Source: Kaistia granuli DSM 23481 (GTDB lineage: Bacteria; Pseudomonadota; Alphaproteobacteria; Rhizobiales; Kaistiaceae). From it: a DNA stretch of 64,000 nucleotides. Positions 21,240-33,584 of this stretch are shown here, piece after piece; position 1 is the first letter of the stretch, and each line of letters opens with the position of its first letter. Below the pieces are notes generated by a model that saw only the letters and a list, made by a program, of their open reading frames with translations, did no database searches and was not told where the DNA came from. A program made the position numbers and the translations under genes. The DNA lies in NCBI RefSeq assembly GCF_000380505.1, contig NZ_AQYH01000010.1:558001-622000 (forward strand). The letters run 5' to 3'.

Positions 21240-22040
21240 TCAGGCCCCGGCGCGACCGAGCAGTTGCGCGGTTGCGGCGGCGACGTCCTCCTGCCGCATC
21301 AGGCTTTCACCGACGAGATAGGTGTTGATCCGTACGTCGCGCAGACGGGCGATGTCGGCCGGCGTGAAGATGCCGCTCTCGCCGACCAGGATCCGGTCGT
21401 CCGGCACCTGCGGCGCGAGCCGCTCCGAATTTTCCAATGAGACTTCGAACGTCCGCAAATTGCGGTTGTTGATGCCGATCATCGGCGAAGCGAGCCGGAG
21501 AGCGCGCTCGAGCTCAGGCTCGTCATGCACTTCGATCAGGACGTCCATGCCGAGACTTATCGCCGTTTCCTCCAGCGATTTCGCCACGTCGTCCGAAACG
21601 CCGGCCATGATGATCAGGATGCAGTCGGCGCCCCAGGCGCGCGCCTCGTAGACCTGGTAGTCCTCGTAGAGGAAATCCTTGCGCAGCGCCGGCAGACCGA
21701 CGGCCTCGCGCGCGGCGATCAGATAGTCAGGCGAGCCCTGGAAATAGGGCGTGTCGGTCAGAACCGAAAGGCAGGCTGCGCCGCCGGCCTCATAGGCCCG
21801 TGCCAGCGACGGCGGGTCGAAGTCGGGACGGATCAGTCCCTTGGACGGGCTCGCCTTCTTGATCTCGGCGATCAGTGCCGGTTGGTTGGCCGCGAGTTTG
21901 CGGCGGATCGCGTCGACGAAGCCGCGCGCCGGCGGGGCGTCCTTGGCCCGCGCCGCGATCTCGGCCGGCGATACCTTCGCCTTGGCCGCCGCGATCTCCT
22001 CGCGCTTGGTCGCTTCGATCTTCTTCAGGATATCGGTCAT
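21240..22040 (-). CDS. trpC: Indole-3-glycerol phosphate synthase
   Basis: TrpC closes the indole ring from carboxyphenylamino-deoxyribulose phosphate. The 266-residue stand-alone enzyme (no TrpF fusion) has [38 protein letters not shown] and the phosphate site [13 protein letters not shown] plus LVGESGI. The ATG at 22040 begins [16 protein letters not shown]; the open frame upstream overlaps trpD and is not conserved. It starts only 4 bases after the trpD stop. Confidence 0.97.
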   Translation of the reverse strand: MTDILKKIEATKREEIAAAKAKVSPAEIAARAKDAPPARGFVDAIRRKLAANQPALIAEIKKASPSKGLIRPDFDPPSLARAYEAGGAACLSVLTDTPYFQGSPDYLIAAREAVGLPALRKDFLYEDYQVYEARAWGADCILIIMAGVSDDVAKSLEETAISLGMDVLIEVHDEPELERALRLASPMIGINNRNLRTFEVSLENSERLAPQVPDDRILVGESGIFTPADIARLRDVRINTYLVGESLMRQEDVAAATAQLLGRAGA

Positions 22041-22044
22041 CAAA

Positions 22045-23058
22045 CTATCCGTTCGTGATCGCGACGAGGCGATCGAGACGTTCATGCGCGCGGCCCTCGT
22101 CGATCGAGGCGGCGGCGAGCGCGACGCCCTCGGCGAGCGTGGCGGCGCGGCCGGCGACGACCAGAGCCGCGCCGGCATTCATCAGCACGGTGTCGCGATA
22201 GGCGCCCTGTTCGCCTTCGAGCAGGGCGCGGAGCGCGTTGGCGTTGTATTCGGCGTCACCGCCGCGAATGGCCTCGACGGGGGAGATAGGCAGGCCGACG
22301 GAGCCGGGATTGACCGAGAAGGTCCGGATCTCGCCGTTCCGCAGCGCGGCGACCTTGGTCGTCCCCGCCGTGGTGATCTCGTCGACGCCACCGGCGCCAT
22401 AGACGATCCACGCGCTCTCCGAGCCGAGGGCGGCCAGCACATGCGCGATCGGCTCGACCCATTCTTCCGAATAGACGCCGATCAGCTGTCGCTTGACGCC
22501 GCCCGGATTGGCGAGCGGGCCGAGGATGTTGAAGATCGTTCGCGTGCCCAGTTCGACGCGGGCAGGGCCGACATGCTTCATCGCCGAATGATGCGATGGT
22601 GCGAACATGAAACCGATGCCGGCCTCGCGGATGGCGCGGGCGATTGTGTCCGGCGGGATGTCGACATTGACGCCGAGCGCCATCAGGACGTCGGCGGCGC
22701 CGGACTTCGACGACACGGCGCGATTGCCGTGCTTGGCGACGGGCACGCCCGCGCCGGCGACGACGAAGGCCGAAGCGGTCGAGATGTTGAAGGTATGGGC
22801 GCCGTCGCCACCCGTGCCGACGATGTCGATGGCATCAGCCGGCGCATCGACAGGCGTCATCTTGGCGCGCATCGTCGAGACGGCGCCGGCGATTTCGTCG
22901 ACGGTCTCGCCACGGACGCGCAGCGCCATCAGGAAGCCGCCGATCTGGGCCGGCGTCGCCGACCCAGACATGATCACGTCGAAGGCAGCCTCGGCCTCGG
23001 CGCGATCGAGCGATTTGCCCGCAGCGACCTTGGCAATGTGGGACTTGAAATCATTCAT
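22045..23058 (-). CDS. trpD: Anthranilate phosphoribosyltransferase
   Basis: TrpD joins anthranilate to phosphoribosyl pyrophosphate. The 337-residue protein has the diagnostic [31 protein letters not shown] and the anthranilate-binding region [15 protein letters not shown] chose ATG at 23058 ([11 protein letters not shown]), about 10 bases after TGAGGTG; ATG at 23067 lies too close to that ribosome site. It follows trpG with a 14-base gap and precedes trpC. Confidence 0.97.
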   Translation of the reverse strand: MNDFKSHIAKVAAGKSLDRAEAEAAFDVIMSGSATPAQIGGFLMALRVRGETVDEIAGAVSTMRAKMTPVDAPADAIDIVGTGGDGAHTFNISTASAFVVAGAGVPVAKHGNRAVSSKSGAADVLMALGVNVDIPPDTIARAIREAGIGFMFAPSHHSAMKHVGPARVELGTRTIFNILGPLANPGGVKRQLIGVYSEEWVEPIAHVLAALGSESAWIVYGAGGVDEITTAGTTKVAALRNGEIRTFSVNPGSVGLPISPVEAIRGGDAEYNANALRALLEGEQGAYRDTVLMNAGAALVVAGRAATLAEGVALAAASIDEGRAHERLDRLVAITNG

Positions 23059-23072
23059 GGTTCGCATGCACC

Positions 23073-23684
23073 TCAGGCGACCGATCGGGGCGTGCGATGG
23101 CTCGCGTTCCACTCCGCCGCCAGATCGAGGAAGTTCCTCAGCATGAGGTGTCCGTGCTCGGAGGCGATGCTCTCCGGATGGAACTGCACGCCATGCATCG
23201 GGAGCGTCTTGTGCATGGCGCCCATGACGACGCCGTCTTCCGATTCCGCTGTGATCTCGAGCACCGAGGGCATGGTCTCGCGCTTCACCGTCAGCGAGTG
23301 ATAGCGCGTCGCCTTGAAGGGGCCGTTGATGCCGCGGAAAACGCTCTTGCCGGTGTGCCGGATGGTCGAAACCTTGCCATGCATCTGGCTCGGCGCGCGA
23401 ATCACGTCGCCGCCCATGGCCTGGCCGATGGCCTGATGGCCGAGGCAGACGCCGAAGATCGGAATGGTGGCGCCGACCCGCTCGATCAGGTCCAGGCAGA
23501 TGCCGGCCTCGTTGGGCGTGCAGGGTCCCGGCGACAGGACGATACCCTCGGGATCAAGGGCTATGGCCGCTTCGACGGTGATTTTGTCGTTGCGCTTGAT
23601 AATCAGCTTGGCGCCAAGCTCCCCCAGATAATGGACGAGATTGTAGGTGAAGCTGTCGTAGTTATCGATGACGAGAAAAGCCAT
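23073..23684 (-). CDS. trpG: Anthranilate synthase glutamine amidotransferase subunit
   Basis: TrpG hydrolyses glutamine and passes ammonia to TrpE. The 203-residue class I amidotransferase carries the nucleophile in [14 protein letters not shown], the [12 protein letters not shown] oxyanion strand and the His-Glu pair in [11 protein letters not shown]. It is a separate gene, unlike the fused trpE(G) of Rhizobium and Brucella. It lies 24 bases downstream of trpE, so the two subunits are probably made from one message. Confidence 0.97.
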   Translation of the reverse strand: MAFLVIDNYDSFTYNLVHYLGELGAKLIIKRNDKITVEAAIALDPEGIVLSPGPCTPNEAGICLDLIERVGATIPIFGVCLGHQAIGQAMGGDVIRAPSQMHGKVSTIRHTGKSVFRGINGPFKATRYHSLTVKRETMPSVLEITAESEDGVVMGAMHKTLPMHGVQFHPESIASEHGHLMLRNFLDLAAEWNASHRTPRSVA

Positions 23685-23708
23685 GATGCTGCGTCCCCTC
23701 CGCTTCGT

Positions 23709-25223
23709 CTACTGCCCGCGTCCAGCCTGAGAAGCGAACTTTACCGCTTCCTCGGCTGCACGGAAGAGCGCGCGTGCTTTGGCAATGCACTCCTGGTGTT
23801 CGCTCTCGGGCACGGAGTCGGCGACAATGCCGGCGCCGGCCTGCGCATACATCTTGCCGTCCTTGACGATCGAGGTACGGAGCACGATGCAGGTATCCAT
23901 CGCGCCATCGGCCGAGAAATAGCCGACGCAACCGGCATAGATGCCGCGCTTTTCGCCCTCCAACTCGTCGATGATCTCCATGGCGCGGACCTTCGGCGCG
24001 CCGGAAACCGTACCGGCCGGGAAGCCGGCGGCGAGCGCGTCGAGCATGTCGTAGTCCGAGGACAGCCTTCCGACCACGTTCGAGACGATGTGCATCACTT
24101 GGCTGTAGTACTCGAGGAAGAACTTGTCGGTGACCTTCACGGTGCCGATTTCGGCGACGCGGCCGACATCGTTGCGGCCGAGGTCGAGCAGCATCAAGTG
24201 TTCGGCCAGTTCCTTCGGGTCAGCGAGAAGCTCGGCGGCCAGCGCCTTGTCCTCGTCCGGCGTCGCGCCCCGGCGGCGCGTGCCGGCGATCGGACGGATC
24301 GTCACTTCGCCGTCGCGCACGCGAACCAGGATTTCCGGGCTCGACCCGGCAACGGCGAAGTCGCCGAAGTCGAGGAAATACAGGAAGGGCGACGGATTGG
24401 TCCGGCGAAGCGCCCGGTAGAGCGCGAAGGGCGGCAGGCTGAACGGCGCCTCGAAGCGCTGCGACAGCACGACCTGGAAGATGTCGCCGGCGGCGATGTA
24501 TTCCTTCGCCTTGCCGACCATCTCCAGATAGCGCTCATGCGTCGTGTTGGAGACGACGGGCACAGCGAGATCTATGTCGTCGGGGTAGGGGCTGCGGTGC
24601 AGCGGGCCCTCCAGCGTATCCACAACCGCCGTCAGGCGTTCGACGGCGCGGGCGTGGGCCTGCGCGGCGGTGACACCGGCCGCCGGACGCACGGGGGTAA
24701 CCAGCGTGATCTCGTCCTTGATCGAATCGAAGATCACCATGACCGTCGGCCGCAGCATGATGGCGTCGGGAACGCCGAGCGCGTCGGGATTCGGCGCGCC
24801 GAGATCCTCCATCTGACGCACCATGTCATAGCCGAGATAGCCGAAGATGCCGGCCGACATCGGCGGCAGGTTCTCCGGCAGGTCGATATGCGAGGCGGCG
24901 ATGACCCGGCGCAGCGCGTCGAGCGAGCGTCCTTCCAGCGGCTCGAAGGCCTCCGGATCGCGCGCCGGCTGCGCGTTCAGCTCGGCCTTGTCACCGAAGG
25001 CGCGGAAGATCAGGTCGGGTTCGATGCCGATCATCGAGTATCGGCCGCGCACGGCGCCGCCCTCGACGGATTCGAGCAGGAACGTCTTCGAACGTCCGGC
25101 CGAGAGCTTCAGCATGGCGGAGACGGGGGTCTCCAAATCGGCAACCATTCGTGTCCAGACGACTTGCGCGCGGCCTTCTTCATAGGCAGGCGCAATCGTC
25201 TCCAGCGACGGCTCGATCAACAT
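23709..25223 (-). CDS. trpE: Anthranilate synthase component I
   Basis: TrpE makes anthranilate from chorismate with ammonia from TrpG, the first committed step of tryptophan synthesis. At 504 residues it is full length. The N-terminal LLESVEGG contains part of the usual tryptophan feedback site. The chorismate-binding domain shows PSPFLYFLDFGDFAVAGSSPE, RPIAGTRRRG, DLGRNDVGRV and FPAGTVSGAPKVRAME. No Trp-rich leader peptide is obvious in the 297 bases upstream, only an isolated palindrome at 25404-25423. Regulation may be mainly by feedback. Confidence 0.97.
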   Translation of the reverse strand: MLIEPSLETIAPAYEEGRAQVVWTRMVADLETPVSAMLKLSAGRSKTFLLESVEGGAVRGRYSMIGIEPDLIFRAFGDKAELNAQPARDPEAFEPLEGRSLDALRRVIAASHIDLPENLPPMSAGIFGYLGYDMVRQMEDLGAPNPDALGVPDAIMLRPTVMVIFDSIKDEITLVTPVRPAAGVTAAQAHARAVERLTAVVDTLEGPLHRSPYPDDIDLAVPVVSNTTHERYLEMVGKAKEYIAAGDIFQVVLSQRFEAPFSLPPFALYRALRRTNPSPFLYFLDFGDFAVAGSSPEILVRVRDGEVTIRPIAGTRRRGATPDEDKALAAELLADPKELAEHLMLLDLGRNDVGRVAEIGTVKVTDKFFLEYYSQVMHIVSNVVGRLSSDYDMLDALAAGFPAGTVSGAPKVRAMEIIDELEGEKRGIYAGCVGYFSADGAMDTCIVLRTSIVKDGKMYAQAGAGIVADSVPESEHQECIAKARALFRAAEEAVKFASQAGRGQ

Positions 25224-25403
25224 GGTTTCAGTCCATCAGGTTGGGAAGGCTCATCGAGCCTGATTGGCAACGCGACACGGTCGCGGCAATGGCATGGATC
25301 TCGTCTTCCCGGCCGGGGCCGGGATGGCGATCAACGCCATCGCCAGGTCTGCGTGCGCCGCCAAGATGCCGCCTGCTGCCAGATTCCCGCAAACGGCCAC
25401 GAA

Positions 25404-25423
25404 CCTGCCCCGCGCGGGGCAGG
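25404..25423 (-). terminator. Perfect 20-base palindrome between ppiD and trpE
   Basis: CCTGCCCCGCGCGGGGCAGG lies about 100 bases after the ppiD stop and about 180 bases before trpE. It has no T-run on either side. It could end ppiD transcripts or form a structure in the trpE leader. The rest of 25224-25520 shows no gene. Confidence 0.35.
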
Positions 25424-25520
25424 CGTTCCGTCGGAGGCGATACCGGCGACGCGTGCGAGGCACGGCCGACCGGAACGCGTTTCGGGCAAAAGGTGAGGCG
25501 ACATCGGTTCCTATCAACCC

Positions 25521-27407
25521 TCAGATAGCGCTGATGATCTGCTGCAGGACGGTCTGGTTGACCGTTGCACCGAGCTGGCGCTGCAGCTCGGAGACATACT
25601 GCTGCAGAAGATCGTTCTGCATGGCGTCGGCAAGCTGCTGGGTAAGCGGATTGCCGTCATCCTTGGCCGGAGTGTACGGCGTCTCGATGACATCCGCCAC
25701 CTGCAGGACGATCTGTTCGCCATCCTGTGCGCCGGGTGCTACTTCGGCAGAACCCTTCGGACCGCTGAACGCCGCCTTGACGGCGTCGGCGGAGAGGCCG
25801 GCGCCGGGCTGGCCGCCGCGCGTCTGCTTGTCCTGGGCCTGCACGGTGAGACCGAGCGAGGCGGCGATGTCGTCCAGCGTCTCGCCCTTGCCGAGGCGAT
25901 CCTTCGCCTCCTTGGCCTTGGCGGCGAGCTTGTCGGCCGCCGTCTGCTTCTTCCAGGCCTCAATCACCTTGTCCTTGACCTCGTCGAGCGGACGGTCATG
26001 GGCCGGGTTGATCTCGGCGACGGAGAACCAGACATAGCCGTCATCGGTCGGAACCGCGGCGTTGTCGATGCCCACGTCGCTCTCGAAGGCGTCCTTGAGC
26101 AGCTGTGCCTGGGCGGGGATATCCGCAACGACATTGCCGTCCGGATCCTTGCCGGTCTGGTCGACGACGATCTTCTTGAGCGTCAGCTTGTTGTTGGCGG
26201 CGATCTCCTCGAGCGCCGCGCCGCCGGCGCGGGCATCCTCGATGGCGTCGCGCAGGATGTTGATCTCGGCCCTGGCGTTGCCGAGCGCGAGCGACTTCTT
26301 GATCTCGTCCTTGACCGCGTCGAACGGCTTGACGGTCTCCGGCACGACGTCGGTGACGCGCACGACGACGGGGCCGAAGCTGCCCTTGATCACGTCGCTG
26401 CTGCTGTTGGGAGCGAGCGCGAAGGCGGCCTCCGCCACCTGCGGATCGATCAGCTTGTCGCGGGTAACCACACCGAGGTCGACGTCGGCGAGCTTCTTGC
26501 CGGCGCTCTCGATGACGGCGTCGAAGTTCTCGCCCGCCTTCAGCCGGTCAGCGGCCGCCTGAGCGGTGCTTTCGTCAGCGAAGACGATCTGGAAGACGTG
26601 GCGCGTCTCGGGCGTGGCAAAGCGAACCTTGTCGGCGTCGTAGGCCTTCTGCGCGTCGGCGTCGCTGATGTCGTCGGGACGCGCGACTTCCTCGGGACCG
26701 AGCTTGATGAAGCTGATCGTGCGGGCTTCCGGCGCGCGCCACTCGGCCTTGTTGTCATTGTAGTAGGCGGTCAGCTCGTCCGCATTCGGCGCGGCGATCT
26801 CGCCGACGATCGACGACGGCAGGACGACGAAGCGGATGTTGCGCTGTTCGGTCTGGTAGTCGTGCAGGGCCTTGGTCAGGGCATCCGGCGCGGTTGCGCC
26901 GCCGGAGATCGACTCGGCGATCTGCTGGCGCTTCTCCTGCGCGCGGCGCTCCACGACATAGGCGTCTTCGGACATGCCGTTATTGCGCAGCAGTGACACG
27001 AAATAGTTGCGGTCGAAGGTGCCGCCCGCGCCCTGGAAGGCCGGGTCCTGGGCGATCTCGCGGATCAGCATGTCCTTCGACACGCCGATATGCAGGCTGT
27101 TGGCCTGGTCGTCGAGCGCGGCCTCGGTGACGAGGCGGCCGAGCACCTGGTTCGGGATGCCCAGCATCTTGGCCTGGTCTGGCGTGATCTGCTGGCCGAC
27201 GCGCTGGCTCATCGCCTGCAGCTCGCGGCGATAGGCGCGGTCAAAATTGACGGAGGAAATATCCGTATTGCCCACGCGGGCGACGGAATGATTGCCGACG
27301 CCGGTGAAGACATCGGCGATGCCCCAGACTGCGAAACTCAGCACGAGCAGGCCGAGTAAGATCTGCGCCACCCAGCCGGTGGCGTATTTGCGCATCGTAT
27401 TGAGCAT
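25521..27407 (-). CDS. PpiD-like periplasmic folding factor (SurA N-terminal / parvulin type)
   Basis: A 628-residue inner-membrane-anchored chaperone of the PpiD family, thought to assist proteins leaving the SecYEG translocon. One N-terminal membrane helix (WVAQILLGLLVLSFAVWGIADVF) is followed by a SurA-type helical region, including DRAYRRELQAMSQRVGQQIT, and by a degenerate parvulin-like domain near ETRHVFQIVF. The C-terminus is long, helical and rich in Ala, Asp and Gln. ATG 27407 follows AGAGGA. ppiD directly before trpE is a conserved neighbourhood in Hyphomicrobiales. Confidence 0.9.
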   Translation of the reverse strand: MLNTMRKYATGWVAQILLGLLVLSFAVWGIADVFTGVGNHSVARVGNTDISSVNFDRAYRRELQAMSQRVGQQITPDQAKMLGIPNQVLGRLVTEAALDDQANSLHIGVSKDMLIREIAQDPAFQGAGGTFDRNYFVSLLRNNGMSEDAYVVERRAQEKRQQIAESISGGATAPDALTKALHDYQTEQRNIRFVVLPSSIVGEIAAPNADELTAYYNDNKAEWRAPEARTISFIKLGPEEVARPDDISDADAQKAYDADKVRFATPETRHVFQIVFADESTAQAAADRLKAGENFDAVIESAGKKLADVDLGVVTRDKLIDPQVAEAAFALAPNSSSDVIKGSFGPVVVRVTDVVPETVKPFDAVKDEIKKSLALGNARAEINILRDAIEDARAGGAALEEIAANNKLTLKKIVVDQTGKDPDGNVVADIPAQAQLLKDAFESDVGIDNAAVPTDDGYVWFSVAEINPAHDRPLDEVKDKVIEAWKKQTAADKLAAKAKEAKDRLGKGETLDDIAASLGLTVQAQDKQTRGGQPGAGLSADAVKAAFSGPKGSAEVAPGAQDGEQIVLQVADVIETPYTPAKDDGNPLTQQLADAMQNDLLQQYVSELQRQLGATVNQTVLQQIISAI

Positions 27408-27685
27408 CGACGTCCTCTAACGCGCGGGGGCTTTGCCGGCCCCGCTTCGGGCGCGCGATCATAGAAAGGACCCCTCGTCGGGGCAAGGCGCAGCGCGACG
27501 ACAACGTCAGCGGGATGCGGAAGCCCCCTTCTCGTGCTGGTTGAGGCGGCGAATTCGGCGTTCCGGAGCCGGCTCGTGTGTCGTTAACGTCGTCGCTGCG
27601 ACCGCGTTCTGCGCGCTCCGCCCTTGACTTGTCGGCGTCGGGCCGCTGCAAAGGGGCCAACGAGAAACGCAATCCAGGAAGCGCC

Positions 27686-28450
27686 ATGTCCAGCACACCG
27701 AATCCGAAGCCGTTGATCGCCGGCAACTGGAAGATGAACGGTCTGAAGGCTTCGGCCGTCGAACTCGGCCAGATCATGGCCGGCTATAACGCCGCTTTGC
27801 GCGCGAAAGTCGATCTCGCCATCTGCCCGCCGGCGACGCAGCTGATTCCCTTCGCCGTCGTCGCGCTCGGCAGCCAAGTTCGGATCGGGGCGCAGGATTG
27901 CCACGCCAAGGCGAGCGGCGCGCATACGGGCGATCTCTCGGCCGAGATGATTGCGGACACCGGCGCGACCCATGTCATCGTCGGTCACTCCGAGCGCCGG
28001 ACCGACCACGCCGAGACGGACGCGATCGTCCGCGCCAAGGCCGAGGCCGCCCGGCGCGCTGGCCTGGTGGCGATTCTGTGCATCGGCGAAACGGAAGCGG
28101 AGCGCCGAGGCGGCACGACGCTAGCCGTCGTCGATACCCAGCTCGCCGGCTCGGTGCCGGACGGCGCGACCGCCGACAATCTGGTGATCGCCTATGAGCC
28201 GGTCTGGGCGATTGGAACCGGCCTGACGCCGTCGAACGCCGACATCGCCGAGGTGCATGCCCATATTCGCCAACGCCTCGTCGCTCGCTTCGGCGCGGAG
28301 GGGGCCAAGATGCGCATTCTCTATGGCGGCTCGGTCAAGCCTTCCAACGCCGGCGAAATTCTCAAGATTGCCGACGTCGACGGCGCGCTCGTCGGCGGCG
28401 CCAGCCTCAAGGCCGTGGACTTCCTCGGTATCGCCGCGGCCTATGCCTGA
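27686..28450 (+). CDS. tpiA: Triosephosphate isomerase
   Basis: TpiA interconverts dihydroxyacetone phosphate and glyceraldehyde 3-phosphate. At 254 residues it is a normal length, and all catalytic residues are present: Lys in GNWKMNG, His in VGHSERR and Glu in [11 protein letters not shown], with phosphate-binding [12 protein letters not shown] and [10 protein letters not shown] chose ATG at 27686 (AGGAA upstream); the frame is open further upstream but unconserved. It is divergent from ppiD across 278 bases and heads the tpiA-secG-pyrG-kdsA run. Confidence 0.97.
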   Translation: MSSTPNPKPLIAGNWKMNGLKASAVELGQIMAGYNAALRAKVDLAICPPATQLIPFAVVALGSQVRIGAQDCHAKASGAHTGDLSAEMIADTGATHVIVGHSERRTDHAETDAIVRAKAEAARRAGLVAILCIGETEAERRGGTTLAVVDTQLAGSVPDGATADNLVIAYEPVWAIGTGLTPSNADIAEVHAHIRQRLVARFGAEGAKMRILYGGSVKPSNAGEILKIADVDGALVGGASLKAVDFLGIAAAYA

Positions 28451-28569
28451 TCCCGTGTTTGGCTTGTTTCCGGTTCTCCGCTCTCCATATCAGGGGCGCG
28501 GCACTGGAAACGGCGAAACCGATCGTGTACAAGGCCGCCAGCTTTTTTGAATTCTGATCAGAGACATCG

Positions 28570-29028
28570 ATGCAGACAGTCATCATCGTGATCCACCTTA
28601 TGGTGGTCGTCGCGCTCGTCGCCGTTGTTTTGCTGCAGCGCTCCGAAGGCGGCGCGCTGGGTATTGGCGGCGGCGGCGGATTCATGTCGGCGCGCGGCTC
28701 GGCCAACGTCCTGACCCGCACGACGGCAATCCTCGCGGCGATTTTCTTCGTCACGTCGATGGGCCTTACCCTTCTGACGCGGTACGGCGAGCGGCCGTCC
28801 TCGATCCTCGATCAGATCCAGAGCCAGTCTCCGTCGTCGTCGGCTCCCGCCGGCCAGGGACAGGGCATCCTGGATCAGCTGCCCGGCCAGAAGCCGGCTG
28901 GCGAGGCTGCGCCGGCCGCAGCTCCCGCGGCTCCGGCTGCGGCACCCGCTGCTCCGGCAGGCGAGGCGGCCCCGGCCGCTCCGGCGCCGGCTGCCCCCGC
29001 GGCTCCCTCGGTTCCGAGCTCGCAGTAA
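28570..29028 (+). CDS. secG: Preprotein translocase subunit SecG
   Basis: SecG is a small two-helix partner of SecYE in protein export. The first part has the family pattern: a helix VIIVIHLMVVVALVAVVLLQ, the loop SEGGALGIGGGGGFMSARGSANVLTR, and a second helix ending LTLLTRYGERPSS. The rest of the 152 residues is a long Ala/Pro-rich, low-complexity tail typical of alphaproteobacterial SecG and probably disordered. A clear terminator follows. Confidence 0.95.
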   Translation: MQTVIIVIHLMVVVALVAVVLLQRSEGGALGIGGGGGFMSARGSANVLTRTTAILAAIFFVTSMGLTLLTRYGERPSSILDQIQSQSPSSSAPAGQGQGILDQLPGQKPAGEAAPAAAPAAPAAAPAAPAGEAAPAAPAPAAPAAPSVPSSQ

Positions 29029-29055
29029 CCGCGCGCTCAAGCCTTTCTCCATTCG

Positions 29056-29091
29056 CGTCGCCGCGCGGTTCCGTGCGGCGACGTTTTATTT
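29056..29091 (+). terminator. Intrinsic terminator of secG
   Basis: A 9-bp stem (CGTCGCCGC with GCGGCGACG) around a 10-base loop is followed directly by TTTTATTT. Confidence 0.8.
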
Positions 29092-29186
29092 GGAGGGGCA
29101 CAATTGCTGAATTTGGGCTTAGCCGTCAGTTTGTTGCGGCGGCTGGCTCTTGTCGAAACGAATCGGTCGATCCGAAACTGAGGTAG

Positions 29187-30821
<1,635 letters not shown>

Positions 30822-31060
30822 GGCGGCGCCGATCGGCTTGGCCCGCGCGGCGACAGGTTCGCCGTCGGGCGCCCGGCTCGGCCTGACGGGCGGTGCCGAT
30901 TTTCTCCATCGCCTTTGCGCGCTCCGCCGCGATGTCCTCAATCCGCCGTAGTCCTGCGATGATTCCGGATGTACGGGCGTGGAGGGTCGCTTCGGCGCGG
31001 TTGTCGTTGTAAGGGTCGGTTCACGCTCGGATGGCTTTCAAGGCAGGGTGAAGGATGACG

Positions 31061-31888
31061 ATGGTACCCAATGCGCATGTCTCCGTCGGCAAGGCGACGT
31101 TCGGCAATGATCTGCCGCTGACGCTGATCGCGGGACCGTGCCAGCTGGAAAGCCGGCAGCATGCCTTCGACATGGCCGGCCGCCTCAAGGAAATGACCAC
31201 CGCCCTCGGCATGGGCCTCGTCTACAAGTCCTCATTCGACAAGGCGAACCGCACCAGCCTTTCCGGCCAGCGCGGCGCCGGCCTCGACGCGGCGCTGCCG
31301 ATCTTCGCCGATCTCAAGAAGGAATTCGGCCTGCCGATTCTCACTGATATCCACGAACGCGAGCAGTGTGCCGTGGTTGCGGAAGTGGCCGATATCTTGC
31401 AGATCCCGGCTTTCCTGTCGCGGCAGACCGATCTCCTGATCGCCGCCGCCGAGACGGGCAGGGTGATCAATGTCAAGAAGGGCCAGTTTCTCGCGCCCTG
31501 GGACATGAAGAACGTCCTCGCCAAGCTCGTCGAGAGCGGCAATCCGAACGTTCTCCTGACCGAGCGCGGCGCCAGCTTCGGCTACAATACGCTCGTCACC
31601 GACATGCGCGCGCTGCCGATCATGGCGGCCATGGGCGCGCCGGTGATCTTTGACGCCACCCATTCGGTGCAGCAGCCCGGCGGTCAGGGCACGTCGTCCG
31701 GTGGACAGCGGGAGTTCGTGGCGGTACTGGCTCGCGCGGCCGTGGCCGTCGGTGTCGCCGGCGTCTTTATCGAGACGCATCAGGATCCCGACAACGCGCC
31801 CTCGGATGGACCGAACATGATCCAGATCGACGAATTGCCGGCTCTGCTGGAGCGGTTGCTGGCTTTCGACCGGCTGGCCAAGGGCTAG
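31061..31888 (+). CDS. kdsA: 3-deoxy-8-phosphooctulonate synthase, metal-dependent type
   Basis: KdsA condenses phosphoenolpyruvate with arabinose 5-phosphate to form KDO 8-phosphate for lipopolysaccharide. The protein (275 residues) carries Cys in IAGPCQLES, His in [11 protein letters not shown], and Glu and Asp in [16 protein letters not shown], the metal-ligand set of the metal-dependent class rather than the E. coli type. GAAGG lies 6 bases before ATG 31061. ATG 31055 overlaps that site's spacing and is less likely. Confidence 0.95.
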   Translation: MVPNAHVSVGKATFGNDLPLTLIAGPCQLESRQHAFDMAGRLKEMTTALGMGLVYKSSFDKANRTSLSGQRGAGLDAALPIFADLKKEFGLPILTDIHEREQCAVVAEVADILQIPAFLSRQTDLLIAAAETGRVINVKKGQFLAPWDMKNVLAKLVESGNPNVLLTERGASFGYNTLVTDMRALPIMAAMGAPVIFDATHSVQQPGGQGTSSGGQREFVAVLARAAVAVGVAGVFIETHQDPDNAPSDGPNMIQIDELPALLERLLAFDRLAKG

Positions 31889-31985
31889 GACGACCCGGCC
31901 GGTTTCGCTGGAAGCTACTTGTAGGATGACGTAAATCAATCGCAGGATGACAGCCTGCGTCAATTCAGAAGAAGCAGCCGTCGCG

Positions 31986-33071
31986 ATGGACCCGAACGAA
32001 CTCGTCGTTATTCTCGACCGGGCGATTGCAAACCTCCCCGATCCCTCGGCCGATGGGCGCCGGCGCGTCTATGAGCGCGTCGAGAAGACGATCCGCGCCA
32101 CCTGCACTTCGCAAGAGGGCGTGCTCAATTCCGAGCGCTACCGCGCGCTGCGACGCGATCTCGGCACCGCGATCGCCATGATCGAGAAGCAGACCCGGAT
32201 CGCGGCTCGCTCGCATATTCACCCGCATGCGCCGCCGGCCGAGGCTCCGGCGCCACCGCCGCCGACGCCCCCCGAGGCGCCGGTCGAAGCGTCGGGCGAG
32301 TTCGCCGAGGACGAGACGTCGCCGCCCTGGCTGAAGCGGATCGGCATCGGCGCGCTCGGTCTTGCCGTCGTACTGGGCGCCGTGTTCGCCGTCTTGCCGG
32401 GCGGCCCGCTCAATGGCCTGATCTCGGGCGGCGAGTCCGTGGCGCCATCGCCACCGGCACAGCCTCCAGCCAAGCAGGATCCGTTCGCCGGCGCGCCGGT
32501 TCCGGAGACGCCGAGCGAGCCTGCGCCCGTTGCCGCTCCGGGCGACGGAGATCTGACGGCCTTTGCGCCGGTGCCGGCGCAGCCAGGCGTGCCGCGCGTC
32601 ACCGACGTCAAGGTCTCAATCCTGAATGGCGCATCGGCCTGGCGGATCGAGCCGCTCAGCGGTTTCGACAATGAGCCCGATGGCCAGCCAGTCATGGCGA
32701 TCGCCCAGGATCGGCAGTCACCGCTGATGGTTTCGCTGTATTGCGATACGCCGGAACTGATGGTCTTCCGCATTGCCTTTGGTTCCGACCCCGAGACGCT
32801 CAAGCAGGAGCTCTCCGAGCGCGGACGGCTGGACGGCATCCTGCGCCAGAAGATCCAGGTGAAAACGGATCGCAATGAAGGCTTCGCCGGCGAGTTCCTG
32901 GCGCTGACGTCCCATAGCTGGGGCATCCGGCTGGCGCCGGACAATGTCGAGACGTTGCGCACCGGCAAGGAAATCGAGGTCACCATCGGTGACACCGTTG
33001 CCGGCAAGGTATCGCTGAGCGGGGCTACGCCGGCGATCGAGGAAGCCCTCGCCAGCAGCTCCTGCACCTGA
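31986..33071 (+). CDS. Single-span membrane protein with proline-rich linker, unknown
   Basis: A 361-residue protein without recognised family. From ATG 31986 it begins MDPNELVVILDRAIANLPDP and a helical cytoplasmic part of about 85 residues. A Pro/Ala linker (PPPPTPPEAPVEA) follows, then one membrane helix (IGIGALGLAVVLGAVFAVLPG, near residue 120), a second Pro/Ala stretch, and a C-terminal soluble domain of about 160 residues with DVKVSILNGASAWRIEPL. The topology suggests a cytoplasmic helical head and a periplasmic domain. It sits alone after kdsA and converges on queF. Confidence 0.75.
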   Translation: MDPNELVVILDRAIANLPDPSADGRRRVYERVEKTIRATCTSQEGVLNSERYRALRRDLGTAIAMIEKQTRIAARSHIHPHAPPAEAPAPPPPTPPEAPVEASGEFAEDETSPPWLKRIGIGALGLAVVLGAVFAVLPGGPLNGLISGGESVAPSPPAQPPAKQDPFAGAPVPETPSEPAPVAAPGDGDLTAFAPVPAQPGVPRVTDVKVSILNGASAWRIEPLSGFDNEPDGQPVMAIAQDRQSPLMVSLYCDTPELMVFRIAFGSDPETLKQELSERGRLDGILRQKIQVKTDRNEGFAGEFLALTSHSWGIRLAPDNVETLRTGKEIEVTIGDTVAGKVSLSGATPAIEEALASSSCT

Positions 33072-33121
33072 CAACGGGAAGCACCTTGGGATAGAGCCTG
33101 TGAGGATCTCTTTTCTCGGTG

Positions 33122-33574
33122 CTAGCCGCGGCCGCGATAGGGCGCGACGCCCTGGTCCGGCAGCCAGACATCCGCCGGCACCGGGCCGCTTTGCCAGAAC
33201 ACGTCGATCGGGATGCCGCCGCGCGGATACCAGTAACCGCCGATGCGCAACCAGTGCGGGTCGAGCAAGCCGATGATGCGCTTGCCGATCGCCACGGCGC
33301 AGTCCTCGTGGAACGCGCCATGATTGCGGAACGATTGCAGGTAGAGCTTCAGCGATTTCGATTCGACCAGCCAGTCCTTCGGCACATAGTCGATCACCAG
33401 ATGGGCGAAGTCCGGCTGCCCGGTGACTGGGCAGAGCGAGGTGAACTCCGGCACTGTGAAGCGCGCGACATAGAGCGTATCCGTGTGCGGGTTGGGGACG
33501 CGATCGAGCTCGGCCTTGTCCGGGCTCTCGGCGATGCCGACGCTCCGTCCCAGCTGCAATTCAGCCTCGCTCAT
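33122..33574 (-). CDS. queF: NADPH-dependent 7-cyano-7-deazaguanine reductase
   Basis: QueF reduces the nitrile of preQ0 to preQ1, the base that Tgt inserts into tRNA. This 150-residue protein is the short, unimodular type. The catalytic Cys is in [13 protein letters not shown] and the QueF signature reads [12 protein letters not shown], with HEDCAVAIG downstream. GGGAGGG precedes the ATG at 33574. It lies 10 bases after the DUF1835 gene and is probably co-transcribed with it, far from queA-tgt at 5.8-8.0 kb. Confidence 0.96.
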   Translation of the reverse strand: MSEAELQLGRSVGIAESPDKAELDRVPNPHTDTLYVARFTVPEFTSLCPVTGQPDFAHLVIDYVPKDWLVESKSLKLYLQSFRNHGAFHEDCAVAIGKRIIGLLDPHWLRIGGYWYPRGGIPIDVFWQSGPVPADVWLPDQGVAPYRGRG

Positions 33575-33584
33575 CGTTCCCTCC

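Noticed and set aside
25224-25520. Tryptophan attenuator or leader peptide before trpE
   Set aside because: Neither strand shows a short frame with clustered Trp codons followed by alternative hairpins; only one palindrome is present.
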